Shown in pieces: positions 7,549-14,122 of a stretch of 18,032 nucleotides of DNA. The translations under genes were made by a program, and so were the position numbers. Numbering within the stretch: position 1 is the first letter of the stretch; each line of letters starts with the position of its first letter. The notes under the pieces are model-generated. The model ran no database searches. It saw nothing but the letters and a program-made list of their open reading frames with translations, and had not been told where the DNA came from. Source of the stretch: JAWLGW01 sp964569055 (lineage in GTDB: Bacteria; Planctomycetota; J058); contig CAZMSZ010000134.1 in the NCBI GenBank assembly GCA_964569055.1, forward strand, positions 1 to 18,032, written 5' to 3'.

Positions 7549-7577
7549 TTGGCTGGACCGGGGGGCCGGTTTACCTT
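7549..7577 (+). promoter_or_regulatory. Weak sigma-70-like promoter candidate for the transglutaminase-like gene
   Basis: TTGGCT (7549-7554) and TACCTT (7572-7577) are separated by 17 bp. They match the consensus at 4 and 3 of 6 positions, and this is the most A/T-rich stretch between ssb and the start at 7632. The leader would be about 50 nt, with GGAGG at 7621-7625. The support is positional and weak. Confidence 0.28.
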
Positions 7578-7631
7578 CGAGAGCCCCCCCGCCCTGCCCG
7601 CCCGCCACCGCTAGCTCTCCGGAGGCTGCTC

Positions 7632-9984
7632 GTGCGAACCGCGACCCCGAACCGCGCGTCCCGGCTCTCGTCTGGGTTCCTGATCGCGCTCAGCCTGTTC
7701 GCCGCCGCCGGGGTGGCCGGGGTGGCCGGGGTGGCGCGGGCCCAAGACGAGGTCGACGTCTCGGGGGTCTACACCCTGAGCGGGGGCTGGTTCGGCGATC
7801 GCGCCGAGACGCAGGTCCTGCTGCGCCGCACGGCCGACGGCAACTACGAGATCGCGCGCGCCTGGACGTTCACCGCCAGCGGGGAGGAGGGGCCCGCCCT
7901 GGCGGGCAGCGCGACCGTGGATCAGGTGCGCACCCGACCGGCCCGGGAGGGGAGCACGGCCTGGACCCACCGCGTCCGGCTGCAGGTCGAGCTGCGCCGG
8001 GTCGCCGGCGCGGCGAACCGCCTCGACGCGCTGTTCGGCGGGGACGCCGTGTCGCCCGAGCGCTACACGGGGACCTACTGGGTCTACGACCGCGGGGCCA
8101 GCATGGCCGGGCGGGTGCGGGTCCCCGGCCCCGACGGCGCCACCACCGTGCTCTACGAGACGGGGGAGCGCTCGGGCGACCTCGAGGAGGAGGAGCCGGC
8201 CAGCACCGAGGACGCCGACGTCGCNNNNNNNNNNNNNNNNNNNNNNNNNNNNNNNNNNNNNNNNNNNNNNNNNNNNNNNNNNNNNNNNNNNNNNNNNNNN
8301 NNNNNNNNNNNNNNNNNNNNNNNNCGGCGCGCCTCGGCTCCTGTTCCCCGACGGCGGCACCTACCTCGTCGGGCAGCTCGTCCCGGTGCGGTTCCGCCCG
8401 AGCGACGCCGGGCTGGAGGTGCTCGAGGGCGCGGCCGCGATCACGTCCAACGAGGCGGGCACGTTCGTGCGGCTGGAGGGCCCCGGCAAGGTGGTGATCC
8501 GCGCCACGCGCGGCGGCGACGAGACCTCCGCGCCGAGCGAGCTGACCGTGGTCACGGCCGAGCCGATCGAGGTCACCGTGGCCGACACGATCGCGCTCGA
8601 GGACGCTCCCCCGCCGCACTTCGCGCGCGCGCGCGGCGCGGCGGCGGGCACGCACACCTGGGAGCCGGCGGCGATCCTCAAGGACCGCCCGCTGCGGCTG
8701 CAGGTCGTGCTCGAGCTGGGGGCGGCGCTCACGCGTCCGACCCGCGCGCGCCTGGTGGGCACGCAGGGCGACCTGCGCCTGGCGGGCGAGGTCCGGCTGC
8801 AGGGGACCGGCGCGAGCGTGGTGCTCGCGAGCGAGGGCCCGCTCACCGACTCGGTCGCGGTCAACGCGCTCGACCTCGCCTGGACGCTCCAGCCCCTCCC
8901 CGAGGGCGAGGTCGACCCCGAAGGGGTGGCGGTCGCGATCGGGACCACGCCCCTGCGCGTGTACACGCTCTACCGCGCTCCGGTCGACAACCCCATGCCG
9001 CGCTACGCGCCGAGCTCGCGCCAGGGGCTGCCGCTGCGGACCAAGCTCCACATGGAGCTCGCCTGCGCGTGGGCCGAGGGCGCCTCGCAGAACGTCGGCG
9101 GGGGGCCCGAGTCGATCGCCTACAAGATCGACAACAACTACCGCAACCACGTCGCCTGGGTCGACTACGGCCCGGACGGCGAGTGGGCCCCGCCGGTGCC
9201 GCACTACCCGAAGGGGACGCCGCCGCCGCTCAACTACGACGACCTCGAGGGCTACGTCTTCCGGGGGCACCGCGCCCAGTCCTACGTCTACTACCCGAGC
9301 GCGGACGACCCCAAGCCCTACGCCGACTACCGCTACTACGCCAACAACTTCGGCTGGTGGGTCCTCGACAACCCGACGCACACCGGCGGGCGGTGCAACC
9401 AGCAGGCGAGCTTGATCTGCGACGTCCTCGGCACCGTCGGGATCCGCGCGGAGGTCTATTACATCGAGCGCACCGCGGTCGGCGCGCGCAGCGGCCGTCC
9501 GCTGCGGCGCTACTACAAGTCGAGCCGCTCGACCAGCGTGTGGAACTTCCACGGCCAGGCCGAGGTCCAGCTCGAGGACGGCACGCGCTGGCTGTACGAC
9601 GGGACCGGCTCGCGGCCGCCGGACCGGATCAACGGCCGGGTCGATCGGCTGATGGCGATCCCCGGGCCCTACATCGACTACTGGCAGATCCCGCGCTACG
9701 ACGACCGGCAGGGCGGCGGCTGGTTCGCGCCCATGTGGGACTGGCCGGACACCTGGAGCGGGGTGCCGATCCAGCCCGGCGAGGCACCGCTCGACAAGGA
9801 CGCCCCCGACGGGACCTACTCCGTCCGCCTCGGGCGCTGGCGCCTGCCCGACGGGAGCGTGCGCACGTTCTACGCGGTGAACGTGAACCAGGTGTTCGTG
9901 AGCAAGCTCGACGAGCCCAAGGCCACCGCCGAGACCTACGACTCGACCGTGCACGGCGCGGCGACCGAGCGCGTCGGCGACTGA
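7632..9984 (+). CDS. Exported transglutaminase-fold (transglutaminase-like core) protein, interrupted by an assembly gap
   Basis: Large exported protein. The GTG at 7632 has GGAGG six bases upstream and is followed by a signal peptide (hydrophobic FLIALSLFAAAGVAG, likely cut after ARA at residue 37). About 160 residues before the gap are beta-rich and unassigned (GVYTLSGGWF; RYTGTYWVYDRG) and end in an acidic linker. After the gap comes an Ig-like stretch, then a transglutaminase-like core with a plausible triad: Cys (codon 9394-9396, GGRCNQQASLI), His (9550-9552, WNFHGQAEV) and Asp (9598-9600, WLYDGTG). Such domains act as cysteine proteases, amidases or crosslinking enzymes; the substrate cannot be read here. 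The 100 Ns shift the frame between halves, but if this is one gene the true gap length must be a multiple of three, so no frameshift is needed. Two separate genes cannot be fully excluded. Confidence 0.78.
7707..7733 (+). repeat. Three tandem copies of a 9-bp unit in the signal peptide
   Basis: GCCGGGGTG is repeated exactly three times, encoding Ala-Gly-Val three times in the hydrophobic core of the signal peptide of the transglutaminase-like protein. In-frame units like this can gain or lose copies by slippage, changing signal-peptide length without breaking the gene. Confidence 0.8.
8225..8324. other. Assembly gap (100 Ns)
   Basis: Exactly 100 Ns, the usual placeholder for a scaffold gap of unknown size. 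It lies inside the transglutaminase-like gene, just after an acidic, low-complexity linker (DLEEEEPASTEDADV). Repetitive or very GC-rich DNA there may have broken the assembly (inference). Confidence 0.97.
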
Positions 9985-10136
9985 GCCGGGCAGAGGTCGA
10001 CCGCGCCCTCGACCGAGGACCGCGCGAGGTGCGGCGCTGCGGCTCACGGACGACCTCGAAGGGCCGAGCGCTTCAGGGAGGGTCAGGCCCGAGGCGTAGC
10101 GCGGGTCGGCCTCCCGCGGGCGCCGGCGCGGCGCGC

Positions 10137-10166
10137 TTGTCCGTCCTCCGACGCGCGGCGTAGGAT
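10137..10166 (+). promoter_or_regulatory. Candidate sigma-70-like promoter of the GIDE-like/pseudokinase operon
   Basis: TTGTCC (10137-10142) and TAGGAT (10161-10166) are separated by 18 bp, each matching the consensus at 4 of 6 positions. They stand out in a nearly A/T-free intergenic stretch (9985-10208) that is otherwise featureless. The -10 is about 40 nt from the ATG at 10209, which has GGAGGA at 10195-10200. Spacing and placement are plausible; no second site supports it. Confidence 0.45.
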
Positions 10167-10208
10167 CTGCGCGGCGCCACGCCGGGGGGGCGTCGGAGGA
10201 TCGCGTCC

Positions 10209-11312
10209 ATGGCCGTATGTACCTCCTGCGGCGGCTCCAACGCCGCTGGCGCTTCGAGCTGCGAGTACTGCGGCAGCCCGCTCGACGGGCGCCAGCAGAT
10301 CGACGTGGCCTGGGTGGCGCACAGCGGCGAGGGCGCGCGGGCCGAGGGCTACCTCACCGTGGAGGCGCCGGCCGACACCGACGCGGCGCGGGTGCGCGCG
10401 CTGGCGGAGGCGGCCTTCGCGGCCAGCCACGACGCGCTCGGGAGCGGCGCGCGCCGCGAGACCCTCGAGGCGGCCCTGCGCGAGCGGCTCGAGCAGCTCG
10501 CGGCGGGGACCATGGAGATCCGCAAGCTCGGGGTGACCACCTACTCACCGCCTCAGCGGCTGGGCGCCGCGGGCGCCGCGGCGCCGAGCCCTGCCCCCGC
10601 GCCCGCCGCGAGCGCGCCGAGCCGCGGACGCCTGTTCTCCTGCGCGATCGGGGCGTTCGCGCTGCTCCAGATCCTGTGCGGCGGCCTGTGCCTGACCGGC
10701 AGCGTCGCCGCCAAGCGCGAGGCGGCGGCGGTCGCCGGCGCGCGGGTGCTCTCGCCCGAGGAGGCGGCGGCGGCGAGCGGGCTGGTGTGCGTGGAGGCCG
10801 TCCGCGCCGAGCTGGCCGAGCCGCCCGTGGCGCGCACCGACGAGGCCGAGATCCCCTGCGTGTATCTGAAGGAGACGCGCGTCACCGAGGAGCAGGTCAG
10901 CCGGCGCGGGCGGCGGGGGCGCAGGCGGACGAGCACCGAGACCACCCGCCACCCCGCCCAGATCCAGGCGCCCGAGTTCCGCCTCGGCCCCCTGACCGTG
11001 CGCCCGAGCGTCGACGCGAGCTGGAAGGGGGCGCGCACCCTGGGCGTGCGGACCGTCGACGAGCAGCAGTGGTACGAGCTGGAGGGGATCCCGCTCGACA
11101 CGCCGCTGACGGCGCTCGGCACGGTCGAGGACGGGGTGCTCCAGGAGGGCGCGGACGAGCTGTTCGTGATCTCGACCCAGCCCAGCCACGCGGCGCTGGT
11201 GTCCGAGCTGCGGGGCGCCAGCCAGGGCATGCAGGTCCTCGGTATCGTGGCGCTCGCGCTCGGTGCGCTCCTGCTGCTGGGCTCCCTGGCGTTCGCCCAG
11301 CGCCGGGGGTAA
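10209..11312 (+). CDS. Zinc-ribbon, two-helix membrane protein resembling the GIDE/MULAN (BAM) domain family
   Basis: A 367-residue protein with four parts. (1) N-terminal zinc ribbon with Cys4, Cys7, Cys18 and Cys21. (2) A mixed soluble stretch and an Ala/Pro linker up to about 140. (3) Transmembrane helix about 145-166. (4) A domain at about 170-345 followed by a second helix (343-363). The part between the helices resembles the GIDE/BAM domain of mitochondrial MUL1/MULAN and its bacterial relatives: PCVYLKETRV, a very basic insert (RRGRRGRRR, 232-240), PLTALGTV near the end, then FVISTQPSHAALVSELR running into the last helix. The helix-domain-helix plan also matches MUL1, which carries a C-terminal RING; here the zinc module is N-terminal. 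Assignment is by motif recall. The ATG has GGAGGA upstream, and a pseudokinase starts 12 nt after its stop, so the two are very likely co-transcribed. Confidence 0.7.
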   Translation: MAVCTSCGGSNAAGASSCEYCGSPLDGRQQIDVAWVAHSGEGARAEGYLTVEAPADTDAARVRALAEAAFAASHDALGSGARRETLEAALRERLEQLAAGTMEIRKLGVTTYSPPQRLGAAGAAAPSPAPAPAASAPSRGRLFSCAIGAFALLQILCGGLCLTGSVAAKREAAAVAGARVLSPEEAAAASGLVCVEAVRAELAEPPVARTDEAEIPCVYLKETRVTEEQVSRRGRRGRRRTSTETTRHPAQIQAPEFRLGPLTVRPSVDASWKGARTLGVRTVDEQQWYELEGIPLDTPLTALGTVEDGVLQEGADELFVISTQPSHAALVSELRGASQGMQVLGIVALALGALLLLGSLAFAQRRG

Positions 11313-11324
11313 GGTCGGGGGCTC

Positions 11325-12416
11325 ATGGCCATGCCCCAACCGACCAAGAGCGACTCCAGGAGCGGCGAGGCCAAGAGCGGCGAGAGCAACGGCGTCGACC
11401 CCAACGACCCGCTCGGCCTGTTCGGCACGACCGTGGCCGGTCGGTTCGTGGTGGTCCGCTACCTCGGCCGCACGTCGGTCGCGCACATCTACCGGGCCGT
11501 CCACACGCTCATGGAGCAGCCCTGCTTCCTCAAGATCACGACGCCCGACCCCACCAGCTCCGACGGGATCCCCAACAGCCTGCGCCGCGAGGCCCAGGCG
11601 GCGGCCCGCTCCAACCACGCCGCGGTGCTCCGCCTGTTCGACGCCGGGGTCAAGGGCGGCTACGCCTACCTGGCGCAGGAGTGGTCGGACGGGCCGAACC
11701 TGCGCGCGATCATGGCGCGCGGGCGCGACGTGCCGGTCTCCGACCTCATGGACCTCGGCCTGCAGCTCCTCGACGCGATCTGCGCGCTGCACCGCAACGG
11801 GATCATCCTGCGCGCGTTCGATCCGGAGCGGATCCTGGTCCCCGCGGTCGGCGGCAAGACCCGCCTGCGGCTGTTCGACCTGTCGCGGATCGCCTACATG
11901 GGCGAGAGCCTGTCGCAGGGCTCGAGCAAGGAGCACCCCAGCTCGACGGGGTTCTTCATCCGCTCCACCCGCTACATGGCGCCCGAGGAGATCCGCGAGG
12001 AGCCCGCCGAGCCGCGCTCCGACCTGTACTCGTTCGGCGTGCTGCTGTGCGAGATCATCACGGGCGAGTACCCGTTCGCCCCGCGCGGCCGCGGCCCGAC
12101 CGCGTACGTGGTCAGCCACCTCAAGGACGACGTGCGGCCGATCGTGTTCGAGGGGCGCGAGGAGATCCCGCAGGACCTGCCGGGGATCATCCGCCGCCTG
12201 CTCGCCAAGTCGCCGAACGACCGCTTCGAGACGGCCGAGGCCGCGCGCCGCGCGCTCGAGGACATCATCGTGCCCGACCTGGTGCGCCTCAACACGCCCA
12301 GCGACCGTCACGTGCTCGAGGCCTGGCGCCAGCGCGTCAAGGTCGGGCTGCGCTCGACGCAGTCCATGCTGCAGACCACCCCGCCGCTGGGCCTCGACAG
12401 CGACGACGGGGAGTAG
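11325..12416 (+). CDS. Hanks-type protein kinase fold, predicted pseudokinase
   Basis: A 363-residue soluble protein with a recognisable Ser/Thr kinase domain (about 38-315). Kept: ATP-anchoring Lys70 (CFLKIT), Glu89, MAPEEI (218-223) and RSDLYSFGVLLCEIITGEYPF with Asp233. Lost: the glycine-rich loop reads YLGRTSVAHIYRA instead of GxGxxG; the catalytic HRDLKPEN reads LRAFDPER (162-169), so the catalytic Asp, Lys and Asn are Ala164, Asp166 and Arg169; DFG reads DLS (185-187). Phosphotransfer by the usual mechanism is not expected, so a scaffold or allosteric role is more likely. The N-terminal 30 residues are Ser/Lys/Gly-rich and no membrane helix is present. ATG at 11325, with a second ATG two codons on; AAGG lies ten bases upstream. 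It is 12 nt downstream of the GIDE-like gene and stops 2 nt from a convergent gene. Confidence 0.88.
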   Translation: MAMPQPTKSDSRSGEAKSGESNGVDPNDPLGLFGTTVAGRFVVVRYLGRTSVAHIYRAVHTLMEQPCFLKITTPDPTSSDGIPNSLRREAQAAARSNHAAVLRLFDAGVKGGYAYLAQEWSDGPNLRAIMARGRDVPVSDLMDLGLQLLDAICALHRNGIILRAFDPERILVPAVGGKTRLRLFDLSRIAYMGESLSQGSSKEHPSSTGFFIRSTRYMAPEEIREEPAEPRSDLYSFGVLLCEIITGEYPFAPRGRGPTAYVVSHLKDDVRPIVFEGREEIPQDLPGIIRRLLAKSPNDRFETAEAARRALEDIIVPDLVRLNTPSDRHVLEAWRQRVKVGLRSTQSMLQTTPPLGLDSDDGE

Positions 12417-12418
12417 CC

Positions 12419-13897
12419 CTACAGGCGCTCCTCGATCGCGATCACCTGCCCCCAGGTCGCGTCGAACTCCTCGCCGAAGGTGCTCTTGCTCCCGTAGCGC
12501 ACCGCGCGGAAGTACTCGATCAGCCGCCGCGCCAGGAGGTTCACCCGCTCGAGGTTGCGGCGCGAGGCCTGCCCGCGCAGCGCCTCGGGGCGGCGCAGCA
12601 CGTAGGCCGAGATCGCGTGGGTCATGAGCACCTTGGGCAGCAGCTCCGCCCGCAGGCGCAGGTCGTAGGCCCGCCAGCCGCTCTTGCTCGTCTCCTCGTC
12701 GGGCGCGAGCACGCGGTCCCACACCAGGCTCTGGAGCGCGCTGATCTCGGCCCGGCTGACGTTGTAGTCGCCCATGTCGCGGGCCAGCCCGTAGACCGAG
12801 GCGATCAGCTTCTCGAACCCCTTCACCCGCTCCGAGAGGCCGCGCACGCGCTCGTAGCCGGGGATCTCGGCGAAGGCGTCCTCCAGCTCCCGCCTGGCGC
12901 GGATCACCACCACCGCCTCCGCCTTGAGCTCGCGCAGGGCCCTGGTCTTGTCGCGCGAGAACAGCGCGGTGAAGCCCCGCCGCTCGGGCGCCTGCTGCAG
13001 CTCGCGCACCCGGGCCTTGATCGCCTCGAGCTTGCCCTCCTGCTCCTCGATCCCGAGGGCCAGCTCGGCCAGCCGATCGCGGTGCTGCGCCTCGAACGCC
13101 TCCCACTCTTGGAGCAGCTCCAGGATCGCCTGCCGCCCGCGCGCGTCGGTCACGTCGGTGATCTTGGTGAAGTCGCTCTCGTCCACCCGGAACCGGATCG
13201 GCGAGCGGGTCAGCTCTCCTTCGTCCCCCTCGGTGACCGCCTGCATCAGCGTCTGCTCGCGCTCGTCGAACAGGTCCCAGGCGAAGTTGCGCAGCGTCGG
13301 CCGCTGCAGCATGCGGTACAGCTCGGCCAGCACCCGCAGCGGCGTGCTCGACTTGAGCAGGCTCGTGAACAGGTGGAACAGCAGCAGCAGCTCGGTGTCG
13401 GTCTCGAGCAGGTCGGGCGCCAGCGGGTGGCGCGCGTCCCCCTCGCTCAGCGCGCGCTGGCGCAGCACGCCGAGGGCGCCCGCGAAGTCGTCGACCACCC
13501 GCTCCGCGCCCTCGAGGTTCGCGCCGACCTCGTCGTACAGCCGCACCCCCTCGGGGGCGCGCACGAACAGGCGGGCCCCCAGGCAGGCCGCTCCGGACAC
13601 GTTGTAGAAAGCGGCGTCGGGCGGGAACACCGCGTAGGGGTGGGTGAAGAAGCCCCAGGCGTCCTTGCTGCCGAGGTCGACCCCCTCGCGCCGCACCGCG
13701 AGCGGCAGCGTGAACGGCCCCTTGCGCACGAAGTCGTAGCGCAGCTCCTGCGCCCCCTCGCGCTGGCGCGGGCACACCACGACCACCCGCGCCCACTTCT
13801 CGCGCGCCTGGCGGTGGAGGTCCCGCACCGCGACGGGCGGCCCGGCGCGCACGAAGTCGGGCGCCGGGAAGCGCACCTCGGGCTCCTCGTAGCTCAT
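12419..13897 (-). CDS. Unrecognised 492-residue cytosolic protein with a central coiled coil
   Basis: I do not recognise a family. No signal peptide or membrane helix is visible, so it is probably cytosolic. Residues 1-120 look alpha/beta, with strands such as ARVVVVCP and ARLFVRA. Residues 155-230 are helical (LLLLFHLFTSLLKSSTPLRV). Residues about 255-345 are a charged heptad-like coiled coil (LELLQEWEAFEAQ; EEQEGKLEAIKARVRELQQ) interrupted by a basic FTALFSRDKTRALRELK turn. The C-terminal third is helical. Reality is supported by good coding composition, length, and exact fit between neighbours: its stop is 2 nt from the pseudokinase stop and its ATG at 13897 is 225 nt from the divergent kinase start. 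No clear Shine-Dalgarno sequence precedes the ATG, so the start is uncertain. The position between two kinase-fold genes suggests a related role, but nothing in the protein proves it. Confidence 0.8.
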   Translation of the reverse strand: MSYEEPEVRFPAPDFVRAGPPVAVRDLHRQAREKWARVVVVCPRQREGAQELRYDFVRKGPFTLPLAVRREGVDLGSKDAWGFFTHPYAVFPPDAAFYNVSGAACLGARLFVRAPEGVRLYDEVGANLEGAERVVDDFAGALGVLRQRALSEGDARHPLAPDLLETDTELLLLFHLFTSLLKSSTPLRVLAELYRMLQRPTLRNFAWDLFDEREQTLMQAVTEGDEGELTRSPIRFRVDESDFTKITDVTDARGRQAILELLQEWEAFEAQHRDRLAELALGIEEQEGKLEAIKARVRELQQAPERRGFTALFSRDKTRALRELKAEAVVVIRARRELEDAFAEIPGYERVRGLSERVKGFEKLIASVYGLARDMGDYNVSRAEISALQSLVWDRVLAPDEETSKSGWRAYDLRLRAELLPKVLMTHAISAYVLRRPEALRGQASRRNLERVNLLARRLIEYFRAVRYGSKSTFGEEFDATWGQVIAIEERL

Positions 13898-13991
13898 GCG
13901 CCGAGGTTACCCGCACGGCTCCCCACCGGCCAGCGAGCCCTGGCCTTCACCGGCTCCGCCTTCACCGAGGAGGGTCGCGGAGGATCCGGGC

Positions 13992-14013
13992 ACGTGGAGG
14001 CGCCGACGTGGAG
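13992..14013 (+). repeat. Direct repeats upstream of the kinase promoter
   Basis: ACGTGGAG occurs at 13992-13999 and again at 14006-14013, offset by 14 bp and ending 9 bp before the -35 box of the kinase promoter. A second pair, CCTTCACCG at 13944-13952 and 13959-13967, is offset by 15 bp. Neither offset is a whole helical turn. They could be activator sites; chance is not excluded. Confidence 0.3.
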
Positions 14014-14022
14014 CTACGCTGC

Positions 14023-14052
14023 TTGACACCCTCGGGCGACGTCGTCTATCGT
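14023..14052 (+). promoter_or_regulatory. Sigma-70-type promoter of the Ser/Thr kinase gene
   Basis: A perfect TTGACA at 14023-14028 is followed after 18 bp by TATCGT (14047-14052, 4 of 6 matches). This is the best consensus promoter in the window and stands out in very GC-rich DNA. It lies about 70 bp before the GTG at 14123. The leader then carries AGAAGGG at 14108-14114 as ribosome binding site. Confidence 0.68.
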
Positions 14053-14122
14053 CCGCCTTCGCTGCCCGGCCCGCGCCTCGCGCCGTCAGGAAGCAAGGGG
14101 TCACAGCAGAAGGGCCGGACGA

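Noticed and set aside
8224..8325. Frameshift or pseudogene in the transglutaminase-like gene
   Set aside because: The change of frame coincides exactly with the 100-N placeholder, whose true length is unknown, so it is not evidence of a mutation.
10545..13916. Very long minus-strand open frame
   Set aside because: Low-complexity Arg/Ala/Gly product with no motifs. It overlaps recognisable proteins in other frames.
10217..14026. Very long plus-strand open frame across three genes
   Set aside because: It is an Arg/Pro/Gly-rich shadow, out of frame with the GIDE-like and pseudokinase genes and antisense to the coiled-coil gene. Such frames are expected in DNA this GC-rich.
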